Below, one piece after another: positions 35,851 through 43,738 of a DNA stretch of 64,000 nucleotides (the stretch's first letter is position 1; each line of letters begins with the position of its first letter). The notes beneath the pieces were generated by a model. That model was not told the DNA's origin, ran no database searches, and worked only from the letters and a program-made list of their open reading frames with translations. Made by a program: the position numbers and the translations under genes. The stretch lies in assembly GCA_019635755.1 (NCBI GenBank), contig JAHBYW010000002.1, positions 434,001 to 498,000 of the forward strand, given 5' to 3'. This DNA comes from Rhizobiaceae bacterium (GTDB lineage Bacteria; Pseudomonadota; Alphaproteobacteria; Rhizobiales; Rhizobiaceae).

Positions 35851-36636
35851 TTACCACACACCCTTGGTGACGCCGGTCCAGACGTAGCGCCAGATCGTCG
35901 GGTGGAACCACTGCTTCGACGGCAGCCTCGGGTCGATCACCCGCAGGTTGCCGCCAAGCGCGTCCCGAACAGACTGAACGCAGATGTCGCGCGAGATCGC
36001 CGCCTGCCGGTACGCATAGGTCAGGATATCGTCGTCCGGAGCCGGCGCGCCGTGCGCCTGGTAGAGCACGCCGCCGGTGTCGACGCCGGGATCCACCAGA
36101 TGGACGGTGCCGCCGAAGTTCTCCGCGTCGCCCTCGGCCATGGCGTAGTAGCCGCCATTCATCCCGCGATATTTCGGAGTGATGCCGGCGTGATAGTTGA
36201 GGACGGGGCACGGGATTGCGGTCAGCGTTTCGGCCTTCAGCATCCGGCAGCCCACGAGGAACAGGACGGCGGGCTTCAGCCGTGCGATCTCGCCGATGAA
36301 CTGAGGCGCGTTGACGGAGGAGACGTCGACGACCGTCTGACCCGGGCGCGGCGAGGGATTAAGCCCGTTGACGGCGATCAGCGCGTCGATGCGCCGTCGC
36401 GCCAGGCGCTTGCCGATCACCGACCAGGCCATCGTGCCCGCCTGACCCAGCGCGTTCCACCAGCCGAAGCGCCTGGCCCGGCGGCGCACGAGCGTCGAGC
36501 GCGGCTCGCCGCCCTCCTGAATGACGACGACGTCGCCGAAGGCATCCGCCAGCGCGTTGACGACGATCCAGGGATGCGGGCCGCCTGCGGTCGCGACCAC
36601 GATCGGTCCGGCGCGGCGGGCGGCCTGGTCGCTCAT
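35851..36636 (-). CDS. Formyltransferase-family protein
   Basis: A 261-residue protein with the formyl_trans_N Rossmann fold. The active-site region reads PVLNYHAGITPKYRGMNGGYYAMAEGD, where Asn and His fit the catalytic N..H pair, followed by GGTVHLVDPGVDTGGVL with the catalytic aspartate. It lacks the ACT domain of PurU and the extra domain of Fmt, and resembles stand-alone enzymes that formylate amino sugars. A folate-linked role with the genes downstream is the alternative. It lies nine bases after the exoD-like gene. Confidence 0.78.
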   Translation of the reverse strand: MSDQAARRAGPIVVATAGGPHPWIVVNALADAFGDVVVIQEGGEPRSTLVRRRARRFGWWNALGQAGTMAWSVIGKRLARRRIDALIAVNGLNPSPRPGQTVVDVSSVNAPQFIGEIARLKPAVLFLVGCRMLKAETLTAIPCPVLNYHAGITPKYRGMNGGYYAMAEGDAENFGGTVHLVDPGVDTGGVLYQAHGAPAPDDDILTYAYRQAAISRDICVQSVRDALGGNLRVIDPRLPSKQWFHPTIWRYVWTGVTKGVW

Positions 36637-36645
36637 CCGAGGATG

Positions 36646-37284
36646 CTAGAAGAGCAGGCCGAACGCCGCTTCGATCGCCAACCCGAAGGCGCCGACGATG
36701 AAGACGATGATCGCCATCGACACCACGCCGACCGCGCCGCCGATGGCGAGGAGGATGCCGTCGCGCTCGATGAGCGACAGGCCAAGCAGGGCGGTGGAGA
36801 AGGCGGGCAGCCAGTTGCCGAGCGGGATCGGCAGCGTCACGACGATGGCGAGGATCAGCGTTACGATGCCGATGATGCGGTCGCCGCGGCGGCGCCAGAA
36901 TGGCCAGTAGCGCGGCTTGATCACGCGCTCGATGCGCACGAGGCGGGGAATGATCCAGTCCATGGACCGGCGGAACTGGTCCTCGGAGATGGAGCGGTTC
37001 TTCAGGAAATCGGGCAGCCAGGCGCGACGGTTGCCCCACACCAGTTGGCTGGAGAAGATGATCAGCGGAATGCCGGTGATCGCGGTGGCGCCCGGCGGCA
37101 GCGGCAGCAGGTTGAAGGCGGCGAAGAGCACCAGCAAGGCAGCGAGGCTGCGGTCGCCCAGGGCGTCGCGGATGGCCGCGAGCGACACCGGTCCGTCGGC
37201 ATCCCGCGCTAGCTGCGCGAACAGTTCCGAAAGGCGGCGCGCGCGCCGGCGCCGCGGAGCCGCGTCTATCTGGCCGTCATCCAC
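36646..37284 (-). CDS. ExoD-family membrane protein
   Basis: A protein of about 212 residues of the ExoD family. A basic N-terminus is followed by LSELFAQLARDADGPVSLAAIRDALGDRSLAALLVLFAAFNLLPLPPGA in outline, RAWLPDFLKNRSIS, and three to four membrane helices in the second half. ExoD affects exopolysaccharide production and alkali tolerance in rhizobia. GTG at 37284 is preferred (GAGAG upstream); TTG at 37305 is possible. Confidence 0.85.
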   Translation of the reverse strand: MDDGQIDAAPRRRRARRLSELFAQLARDADGPVSLAAIRDALGDRSLAALLVLFAAFNLLPLPPGATAITGIPLIIFSSQLVWGNRRAWLPDFLKNRSISEDQFRRSMDWIIPRLVRIERVIKPRYWPFWRRRGDRIIGIVTLILAIVVTLPIPLGNWLPAFSTALLGLSLIERDGILLAIGGAVGVVSMAIIVFIVGAFGLAIEAAFGLLF

Positions 37285-37457
37285 GCCGGGCAACTCTCGT
37301 CTCAATCGTCACACTCACCGGCATTCCGGTCGAACCTGCGGATGCCAGGCCATTCTCAATGGGGAGGGTTAATCGTTGATGACAACGATCGGCAGCCGGT
37401 AACATATCGTGACCATCGGCTGGATTACAACAGACGCCAGAGACGCGGCTGCGCCAC

Positions 37458-38036
37458 TCAGCGCCGAAATTCCAGGATGTCCAGTTTGGACTCGTAGTAG
37501 GGCGCCGGCAGCTCGATCCGCCACGTGCCGTCTTTCGCTCTGAAGGCGAAGCCGGCCTGGTCGGTTTCAGGGCCCGATCCGTAGGGCTTCGGCGTATCGC
37601 CGGCGACGAAGAACGAGCCCAGATAGTGCAGGCGCGTGTCGCTTTCGGTGTAGAAGCGTCCGGTCGTCCGCTGCGAGCCGCTGGTCTTCTCGAGCTGCCA
37701 GCCCGAGCCGTCGTCGGTGACGCGGCATTTGAACCAGCCGTAGACGATGAGAGGCGACAGGCCGCCGACCTTGATGGTGCGGCATTGCCACTCGCCGGTC
37801 ATGTCGAAACCCTCGAAGGACACCGCCGGCTTGGCCAGCACGGCCTCCAGTGTGGCCAGATCCTCGGCTGCGCCAGATTTCCGCGCTTCGGACAGCGCTT
37901 CCTCGCGGGTCTGGTCGTACTTCGCCAGCCGCTCCGCGTCAGCCTTGGTCACGATGGTCTGGAAGACACCGTCCGCGGACGCCCACGACGCGGGCAGGGC
38001 AAGCAGGATGGCGAATGCAGCGATGCGAATGTTCAT
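37458..38036 (-). CDS. DUF4893 exported protein
   Basis: A 192-residue protein with signal peptide MNIRIAAFAILLALPASWASA. The DUF4893 features are VTKADAERLAKYDQTREEALSEAR, the FDMTGEWQCRTIKVGG.SPLIVYGWFKCRV core with two cysteines, and PKPYGSGPETDQAGF. It is periplasmic and of unknown function. The ATG at 38036 gives the clean signal peptide; the frame extends 21 codons further. Confidence 0.88.
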   Translation of the reverse strand: MNIRIAAFAILLALPASWASADGVFQTIVTKADAERLAKYDQTREEALSEARKSGAAEDLATLEAVLAKPAVSFEGFDMTGEWQCRTIKVGGLSPLIVYGWFKCRVTDDGSGWQLEKTSGSQRTTGRFYTESDTRLHYLGSFFVAGDTPKPYGSGPETDQAGFAFRAKDGTWRIELPAPYYESKLDILEFRR

Positions 38037-38129
38037 TCCGGGCGAAAAGCAGAACAGCGTGGTCGAATTGGGGCGCCTTGCCGCGACTTGGCCATACACG
38101 CCGCGCGCGCCAGGCCGCTGCGGGTCGCG

Positions 38130-39218
38130 TCAGTTGCCGAGCCGTGAAAGCAGTGCCACCAGGTCGAGCTGTCCGCGCGTGCCGGTCTTTGCAAAGACGC
38201 TGCGCAGGTAGGGCCGCGCGGTGCCCGGCCGGATGTTCAGCCGGGCCGCGATGGCGGGGATGCCCAGCCCCTCGGCGAGGAGGGCGGCAACGTCCGCCTC
38301 GCGGGCCGTCAGTCCGAAGGCGTCACGGATGAGGTCACGGCTGGCGGACGTTGCAGCCGGCCGGCCCTCGATCAGGACGGCGATGGCCTGGGCAGATAGG
38401 AACACGTCGCGTGCCGCGCCGGGCACGGGGTGCACTTGGAGAAGACACCGGTGCCCGGCCGGTCCCTCGAGCGGCACCACGCCCGTACGCCCCGGCCGTG
38501 ACACGGCCTGGGCGATTGCGCGGTCGACGGCCTGTTGCGCCCATCGGCCGCCGGCAATCAGCCGGTGCCCGCGCACGTGAAGCGGCGAGCTGTCCGGCGG
38601 CACGTCCAGGGCGTCGTGTCCGCGAAGGACCTGTCCGCGCCGGTCGATTTCGATGGCGAAACCGCCGCCCTTGGTCAGGGCATCGCGCATTCCCCGCGCC
38701 TCGGCATCCAGGACCCGGGTCGCGATGCGCGCGGACGCCGTCAGATCCTCCAGGAATCGGTTCAGCACCGCGATCTCGTCGGGCTGATACGGACCAAGCT
38801 CCACGCCCCGCTTGAGGCTCAGCTCGACATACTCGTCGCGGCCGGGGAAGATCATCGCATTGGCATGCCAGAACACGCCCTTGGGACGCAGAAATTCCTG
38901 ATAATAGGGATCGGCGGCCAGGTCCTCGGGTGAATAGTCGTCATGGTCGACGCGAAAGCCGCGGCTCCTTCGCGTGTCGACGCGCGCATAGCGCGTGTTG
39001 GGTGGGATGCGTCCGGTCATGTATTCCGCGATCGCGTCCCGCGCCTCCTCGTTGGACAGCGAGGTGACGACGCGTTGAGGCGTGTTGCGCATCACCACCG
39101 CATGACGCGCGCCCGCGGCGCGCGCGAAGCCCGCAAGAGCGCTCGTCCAGCCCTGGCCGAGAAGTGCCGCCGCGGTGATATCGTCCACCGCAGCCTTGAT
39201 GCGCATGCCGTCCAACAT
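38130..39218 (-). CDS. LuxR-family regulator
   Basis: A 362-residue regulator with a C-terminal LuxR helix-turn-helix (FGLTAREADVAALLAEGLGIPAIAARLNIRPGTARPYLRSVFAKTGTRGQLDLVALL). The N-terminal 290 residues form a sensing region with a PAS/GAF-like look (MLDGMRIKAAVDDI..., YYQEFLRPKGVFWHANAMIFPG). This layout is common among orphan alphaproteobacterial LuxR proteins; no N-acyl-homoserine-lactone domain is evident. The start at 39218 is chosen because the upstream extension is proline- and arginine-rich. Confidence 0.85.
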   Translation of the reverse strand: MLDGMRIKAAVDDITAAALLGQGWTSALAGFARAAGARHAVVMRNTPQRVVTSLSNEEARDAIAEYMTGRIPPNTRYARVDTRRSRGFRVDHDDYSPEDLAADPYYQEFLRPKGVFWHANAMIFPGRDEYVELSLKRGVELGPYQPDEIAVLNRFLEDLTASARIATRVLDAEARGMRDALTKGGGFAIEIDRRGQVLRGHDALDVPPDSSPLHVRGHRLIAGGRWAQQAVDRAIAQAVSRPGRTGVVPLEGPAGHRCLLQVHPVPGAARDVFLSAQAIAVLIEGRPAATSASRDLIRDAFGLTAREADVAALLAEGLGIPAIAARLNIRPGTARPYLRSVFAKTGTRGQLDLVALLSRLGN

Positions 39219-39383
39219 GATGCACGGCTCCCGTTCGGCGGCGGGCCTTGCCGGGGTGAAGCGCCTCCGCCCCTGCAATCGCAGGGGGTGCAGGCCCGGG
39301 TGCAAGCGTAGGCTGGCTTCGTTCCAACTGGCAAGGGCCGCGTCCGGCCGTCGCATGGCACCAGCGCCGCCCTGCCGAACCTC

Positions 39384-39548
39384 ATGAGGCTGGCCGTGGT
39401 CCGTTCGCTCCTGCTGCTGTTTGCCCTTGCCGTGGCGCTTCAGGGCGCCGGGGCGTGCTCGAGTGAAAGCGATATGATCAACAAGCGCGGCGAGATCGGC
39501 CCGATGATCCTGCGCGACCAGGAAAAGGGCGGCGGCGACAGCTACTAG
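39384..39548 (+). CDS. Small exported protein (54 aa)
   Basis: Starts MRLAVVRSLLLLFALAVALQGAGAC, a clear secretion signal that ends at a cysteine, though the -3 residue does not fit a standard lipobox. The mature part is about 30 polar residues (SSESDMINKRGEIGPMILRDQEKGGG). No family is recognised. It stops one base before the convergent DUF1638 gene ends. Confidence 0.6.
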   Translation: MRLAVVRSLLLLFALAVALQGAGACSSESDMINKRGEIGPMILRDQEKGGGDSY

Positions 39549-39549
39549 G

Positions 39550-40185
39550 TCACGGTCGCCCGGCGGCCTCGACGAGGGCAGACGTCAGGTCGCCGTAGCC
39601 GGTGCGGCGCTTCTCGTAGCGCAGGCCCAGCATCGCCGCCGCGTCCTCGGCCACGCGATCCAGCGCCGGCTCGTCGGTCTGCGCCAGATAGACCAGCGTC
39701 TCGTAGTTGCCGAAATAGTCGCGGGCGAGTTCGGGGTGCTTGTCCAGCCCGAGCGGCTTCATGAAGAACGCGTCGAACTGCCGGCACAGGAAATCCGTCA
39801 TGTAGAAGGTCGTCATGTCGCCGTCGGCGATCTGCGCGAACGCGCGATTTCCCTGGTAAAAGGCGAAGCAGTGAGGTCCGGCGATGCGCGCGACGCCGTG
39901 CGTCTCGAGGACACGGTCCAGCATCCCGCCGGTACCGCAGTCGCCATAGCCGGCGAAGATGTGCGCATAACCTTCGGCCCGCGCCTCGACGATCGCGCGT
40001 TCCATGGCCGCAGGAATGCGGTCCGGGTAGTAGTGAAGTTCCGCCGGCAGGCAGGTCAGGTCGAGATGATCGAGCCGGTTCGCCGCCTTCACCGCGAGCA
40101 CCTCGCGGGCGATCATGCCGCAGCCGATCACCAGCAGCCTGTCGCAATGGGTGTCGGGGCCGTGATGCGGGGTGCGGTCGCTCAT
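39550..40185 (-). CDS. DUF1638 protein, corrinoid methyltransferase-associated
   Basis: A 211-residue protein. DUF1638 hallmarks are LLVIGCGMIAREV, ELHYYPDRIPAAMERAI, FAGYGDCGTGGMLDRVL and GPHCFAFYQG. The GYGDCGTGG segment and conserved cysteines and histidines suggest a metal or cofactor site. The family has no proven function but recurs next to MttB-type methyltransferases and their corrinoid proteins in bacteria and methanogens. It runs in the same direction as the corrinoid protein gene, 241 bases downstream, with a small gene on the other strand between them. Start MSDRTPHH; 12 further codons upstream are possible. Confidence 0.85.
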   Translation of the reverse strand: MSDRTPHHGPDTHCDRLLVIGCGMIAREVLAVKAANRLDHLDLTCLPAELHYYPDRIPAAMERAIVEARAEGYAHIFAGYGDCGTGGMLDRVLETHGVARIAGPHCFAFYQGNRAFAQIADGDMTTFYMTDFLCRQFDAFFMKPLGLDKHPELARDYFGNYETLVYLAQTDEPALDRVAEDAAAMLGLRYEKRRTGYGDLTSALVEAAGRP

Positions 40186-40242
40186 GGAACCGTTCCGGCC
40201 GAACTCCGTTCCTCTCGACACTCTAACGTGGAGCGACCGTCC

Positions 40243-40377
40243 ATGAAACGCGCCTGGCTTTCGACCGTTGCGCTGATGTTCTGCGGCCTTTTCATTGCAT
40301 CCTGCGCTAACACGATCCGCGGGGCGGGGGCCGATCTGCAGGAGACGGCCAACGCCGTGGAGGACGTCGTCGAATAG
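40243..40377 (+). CDS. Entericidin A/B-family lipoprotein
   Basis: A 44-residue protein. The signal ends in a lipobox (IASC), and the mature part CANTIRGAGADLQETANAVEDVVE is the entericidin pattern. These small outer-membrane lipoproteins are linked to stationary-phase or osmotic stress. The gene lies on the plus strand between the minus-strand corrinoid and DUF1638 genes. GGAG precedes the start. Confidence 0.88.
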   Translation: MKRAWLSTVALMFCGLFIASCANTIRGAGADLQETANAVEDVVE

Positions 40378-40398
40378 GCCGATCCAGGCCCGATCCGT

Positions 40399-40419
40399 CG
40401 GCCGGCGCGTTGCCGGCCG
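40399..40419. terminator. Stem-loop between convergent genes
   Basis: Perfect eight-base stem CGGCCGGC with GCCGGCCG and loop GCGTT, between the end of the entericidin gene and the end of the corrinoid protein gene. There is no strong T-run on either side, so it may act as a weak bidirectional terminator or attenuate read-through into DUF1638. Confidence 0.45.
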
Positions 40420-40426
40420 TTCGTTC

Positions 40427-41125
40427 CTAGCTTGCCGCCCGCCGGTTGTGCTTGCGCTTCATGAAGTCCTTCGCCGTCTCGACGGCGACGGCGGCATCTC
40501 GACAGTAGGCGTCGGCGCCCACAGCCTTGCCGAATTCTTCGTTCAGCGGCGCACCGCCGACCAGAACGACGTAGTCGTCGCGGATGCCCTTTTCCTTCAT
40601 CGTGTCGATCACGACCTTCATGTAGGGCATGGTCGTCGTGAGCAGCGCCGACATGCCGAGAATGTCCGGCTGATGCTCTTCGATCGCGGCCAGATATTTT
40701 TCGACAGCATTGTTGATCCCGAGGTCGACGACGTCGAAGCCGGCGCCTTCCATCATCATGCCGACCAGATTCTTGCCGATGTCGTGAATGTCGCCCTTCA
40801 CAGTGCCGATGACCAGCTTGCCCTGCTTCGGCGCGCCGGTCGCGGCGAGCAGGGGGCGAAGGATATGCATGCCGGCCTTCATCGCGTTGGCCGACAGCAG
40901 CACCTCGGGCACGAACAGGATGCCGTCGCGGAAGTCTTCGCCGACGATGCGCATGCCCTCGACAAGCGCTTCGGTCAGGACCTTGTAGGGCACCCATCCG
41001 CGCTCGAGCAGGATGTTCGTGCCTTCCTCGATCTCCTCCTTCAGCCCGTCATAGAGATCATCGTGCATCTGCTGCACGAGTTCATCGTCGGACAGTTCGG
41101 ACAGGATGATCTCGTCGTCGGACAT
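40427..41125 (-). CDS. Corrinoid (B12-binding) methyl carrier protein
   Basis: A 232-residue protein of the MtbC/MttC/MtgC type. Residues 10-95 form the helical B12-binding cap (DLYDGLKEEIEEGTNILLERGW...EVLLSANAMKAGMHILRPLL). From 100 follows the Rossmann B12 domain with GTVKGDIHDIGKN, where His114 is the expected lower ligand of cobalt. GMSALLTTTMPYMKVVID and VLVGGAPLNEEF complete the fold. It accepts methyl groups from the MttB proteins and gives them to the MT-A protein. It is the only corrinoid protein in the window, so both MttB paralogues may share it. It is divergent from the first mttB gene. Confidence 0.93.
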   Translation of the reverse strand: MSDDEIILSELSDDELVQQMHDDLYDGLKEEIEEGTNILLERGWVPYKVLTEALVEGMRIVGEDFRDGILFVPEVLLSANAMKAGMHILRPLLAATGAPKQGKLVIGTVKGDIHDIGKNLVGMMMEGAGFDVVDLGINNAVEKYLAAIEEHQPDILGMSALLTTTMPYMKVVIDTMKEKGIRDDYVVLVGGAPLNEEFGKAVGADAYCRDAAVAVETAKDFMKRKHNRRAAS

Positions 41126-41267
41126 GGAGCAACCTCGGCGGGAAGGGCGCGCCGCGCGGACCTTCGGGGTCATTCCTAGCCTGCGGCCGGCGCAAATCCA
41201 TAGCCGATTTGCGACGCCGCACAAGAGGAAAGCGACCGCGTGGGCACCGGGGAGACGCTTGGTTTTG

Positions 41268-41285
41268 CTGTCGATTTTACGACAG
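41268..41285. promoter_or_regulatory. Inverted repeat in the divergent corrinoid protein-mttB region
   Basis: Six-base arms CTGTCG and CGACAG around ATTTTA, in the 257-base gap between two divergent genes of the same system. The half-site TGTCG also recurs upstream of the GlxA-type regulator gene. It is a candidate operator for common control of corrinoid protein and methyltransferase. Confidence 0.45.
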
Positions 41286-41382
41286 TGCTTGGCGCTGGCT
41301 GGCCGTTTCGCGGTACGGTGCGCACTACGATCCCGGCAGCGCCGTCACAAGCGGCCTTGGACGATTTTCAGGAAGCATGGCC

Positions 41383-42960
41383 ATGAGCGAGAACGTGTCG
41401 GCGGAGCAGGAAGCCCCGGGCGGACGGCGGGGACGGGCCGACCGCGGCGGCGGCGCCGCGGCGCGCCGTGCGGCGCGGACCGGGGGCGGCGCCGGCACGC
41501 AGCTCACCTACATCAAGCGCAAGATCCCGATCTACGAGGTGCTGGGCGAGGAAGGGCTCGCGATCATCGAGCGGAACGCGGACACGGTGCTGGAGGAGAT
41601 CGGCATCGATTTCCGCGATGACGCCGAGGCGCTCGAGCTATTCCGCAAGGCCGGCGCAGACGTCAAGGGCGAGCGGGTCCACTTCCCTCGCGGGCTGCCG
41701 CGGTCGCTGCTGAAGACCGCGCCGAAGATCTACACCCAGCACGCGCGCAATCCGGAGCGCAGCGTGCAGATCGGCGGGGACGCGACCGTGTTCGCGCCCG
41801 TCTACGGACCGCCCTTCGTGCGCGACCTCGACGGCAACCGCCGCTACGCCACGATCGAGGATTTCCGCAACTTCGTGAAGCTCGCCTACATGGCGCCGGC
41901 CATCCACCATTCGGGCGGCACGGTGTGCGAGCCGGTCGACGTGCCGGTGAACAAGCGCCATCTCGACATGGTGTATTCGCACATCAAATATTCCGACAAG
42001 CCGTTCATGGGCTCGGTCACCGCGCCGGAGCGTGCCGAGGACACGGTGGCGATGGCCAAGATCGTGTTCGGGGACGATTTCGTCGAGAACAACACGGTGC
42101 TGACCTCTCTCATCAACGCCAACTCGCCGATGGTGTTCGACGAGACGATGCTGGGCGCGCTGAAGGTCTACGCCCGCCACAACCAGGCCTGCATCGTCAC
42201 GCCGTTCATCCTGGCCGGCGCGATGAGCCCGGTGACGGTTGCCGGCACGCTGACGCAGGTGCTGGCCGAAGTGCTCGCCGGCGCTTCGCTGACCCAGCTG
42301 ATCCGTCCCGGCGCGCCGGTGCTGTTCGGCACCTTCGCCTCGTCCATCTCGATGCAGTCGGGGGCGCCGACCTTCGGCACCCCGGAACCGTCGCTGGTCT
42401 CCTATGGCGCGGCGCAGCTCGCGCGCCGCGTCGGCATCCCGTTCCGCACCGGCGGTTCGCTCGCAGCCTCGAAGATTGCAGACGCGCAGGCTGCCTACGA
42501 GAGTGCCAATACGCTGAACTCCACACTGCTCGCCGGTACGAATTTTGTGCTCCACGCAGCGGGCTGGCTGGAGGGCGGCCTGGTGTCGGGCTACGAGAAG
42601 TTCATCATGGACGTCGACCAGCTCGGCATGGCCCAGAAGATGGCCGACGGCGTCGACCTGTCGGAGAACGGACAGGCGATGGACGCCATCCGCCAGGTCG
42701 GCCCGGGCAGCCACTATCTCGGCTGCGACCATACGCAGGCGAATTTCCAGACGGCGTTCTACCGCTCGACCATCGCCGACAACAATTCCTACGAGCAGTG
42801 GCTTGCAGAGGGCGAAAAGGACGCGCGCCAGCGCGCCAACGAGATCGCGCGTCGCTGGCTGGAAAGCTACGAGGGACCCGGCCTCGACCAGGGCATCGAT
42901 GACGGGTTGAACGACTTCATCGCGAAGAAGAAGGAGTCGATGCCCGACGCCTTCACGTGA
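41383..42960 (+). CDS. MttB-family methyltransferase without pyrrolysine (paralogue 1)
   Basis: A 525-residue protein. After an arginine-rich disordered N-terminus (to about 40) comes the trimethylamine methyltransferase (MttB) TIM-barrel: IYEVLGEEGLAIIERNADTVLEEIGIDF, ITPF-like CIVTPFILAGAMSPVTVAGTL, GAPVLFGTFASSISMQSGAPTFGTPE, and HAAGWLEGGL near the end. No in-frame amber codon occurs, so it belongs to the non-Pyl branch, whose characterised members demethylate glycine betaine, proline betaine or carnitine. AGGAAG lies seven bases before ATG 41383; ATG 41377 is less likely. It should transfer a methyl group to the corrinoid protein encoded divergently. Confidence 0.92.
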   Translation: MSENVSAEQEAPGGRRGRADRGGGAAARRAARTGGGAGTQLTYIKRKIPIYEVLGEEGLAIIERNADTVLEEIGIDFRDDAEALELFRKAGADVKGERVHFPRGLPRSLLKTAPKIYTQHARNPERSVQIGGDATVFAPVYGPPFVRDLDGNRRYATIEDFRNFVKLAYMAPAIHHSGGTVCEPVDVPVNKRHLDMVYSHIKYSDKPFMGSVTAPERAEDTVAMAKIVFGDDFVENNTVLTSLINANSPMVFDETMLGALKVYARHNQACIVTPFILAGAMSPVTVAGTLTQVLAEVLAGASLTQLIRPGAPVLFGTFASSISMQSGAPTFGTPEPSLVSYGAAQLARRVGIPFRTGGSLAASKIADAQAAYESANTLNSTLLAGTNFVLHAAGWLEGGLVSGYEKFIMDVDQLGMAQKMADGVDLSENGQAMDAIRQVGPGSHYLGCDHTQANFQTAFYRSTIADNNSYEQWLAEGEKDARQRANEIARRWLESYEGPGLDQGIDDGLNDFIAKKKESMPDAFT

Positions 42961-43086
42961 AGGGAGCCCGATTCAGGCCGGGCTAAAGTGGCCGACATTA
43001 TCCACAAGGAAGTCTGGCGTAGCGCCTTCAAGGGCTGAGCCGGGGGCCGAGCAGTTTCGGGCACGTTGATCGGCGGGTTCGGATGT

Positions 43087-43096
43087 GATACGTATC
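43087..43096. promoter_or_regulatory. Palindromic operator of the second HigBA-like module
   Basis: A perfect ten-base palindrome GATACGTATC, with a further CATATCAT copy just downstream, eight bases before the toxin start. The position and sequence fit autoregulation by the antitoxin. Confidence 0.5.
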
Positions 43097-43103
43097 GCAT
43101 ATC

Positions 43104-43403
43104 ATGATCAGGCATTTTGCCGACGCCGCAACACAGACGCTCTACGAGAAGGGCACACGGCGCGGCTGGGGCCATGCGCTTTGCCGAACCGCCATTCGCA
43201 AGCTCAAGCAACTCAATTTCGCGCGCTCTGTCGATGACATGCGAAGCCCGCCCGGGAACCGGCTGCACGCTCTGAAAGCGAGCCGCGACGGCCAATGGGC
43301 CGTCTGGGTCAACGACCAGTATCGCCTCTGTTTCCGGTTCGAAGGCGAGGATGCTGTCGAGGTGGAGATCACGGACTATCACGACGACAGGAAGCGATCA
43401 TGA
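43104..43403 (+). CDS. RelE/ParE-superfamily toxin (HigB/GraT type)
   Basis: A 99-residue toxin of the 'plasmid maintenance system killer' family. It has the pattern RRAIRKLKQLNFA..VDDMRSPPGNRLHALKASRDGQWAVWVNDQYRLCFRFEGEDAVEVEITDYH in outline. The WVNDQYRLCFRF strand and the final DYH are typical of GraT/HigB-1. It is an mRNA interferase at the ribosome. The stop overlaps the antitoxin start (ATGA). Confidence 0.9.
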   Translation: MIRHFADAATQTLYEKGTRRGWGHALCRTAIRKLKQLNFARSVDDMRSPPGNRLHALKASRDGQWAVWVNDQYRLCFRFEGEDAVEVEITDYHDDRKRS

Positions 43404-43705
43404 CATACAAGTCGAACGTTCTCATGCACCCGGGCGAGTTCCTCCGGGAGGAATTCCTGATGCCCCTCGGGCTATCCGCGCGCCGGGTTGCCGATATGAT
43501 CGGGGTTCCTTCGAACCGTATCAGCGAACTCGTTGCAGAGAGGCGGGCGATGACGGCCGATACCGCATTCCGGCTCGAACGTCTTTTCGGGATGCCCGCC
43601 CATATCTGGATGGGTTTCCAGCAGGAGTTCGATGCCCAGCGCACGCTCTCAGAGAATGACTATTCGAAGATCAAACCGTACAAGGACATGAAACTCGCGT
43701 CGTAG
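43400..43705 (+). CDS. HigA-family addiction module antitoxin (GraA type)
   Basis: A 101-residue XRE protein. The N-terminal HPGEFLREEFLMPLGLSARRVADMIGVPSNRISELVAERRAMTADTAFRLERLFGM is the standard HigA helix-turn-helix pattern, with WMGFQQEFD after it. It neutralises the toxin encoded just upstream and represses the operon. A different HigBA family is found at 17.1 kb, so the modules are not recent copies. Confidence 0.9.
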   Translation: MTYKSNVLMHPGEFLREEFLMPLGLSARRVADMIGVPSNRISELVAERRAMTADTAFRLERLFGMPAHIWMGFQQEFDAQRTLSENDYSKIKPYKDMKLAS

Positions 43706-43738
43706 ACGGCAGCACGGCAGAAGGGGAGGTTCATGTCC

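Noticed and set aside
41126-41382. Cobalamin riboswitch upstream of the corrinoid or mttB gene
   Set aside because: The conserved B12-box core was not found, and only a short inverted repeat is present.
41383-42960. Pyrrolysine-type MttB
   Set aside because: No in-frame TAG occurs within the gene, and no PylS or tRNA-Pyl gene was seen. The same holds for the second MttB gene at 61165-62742.
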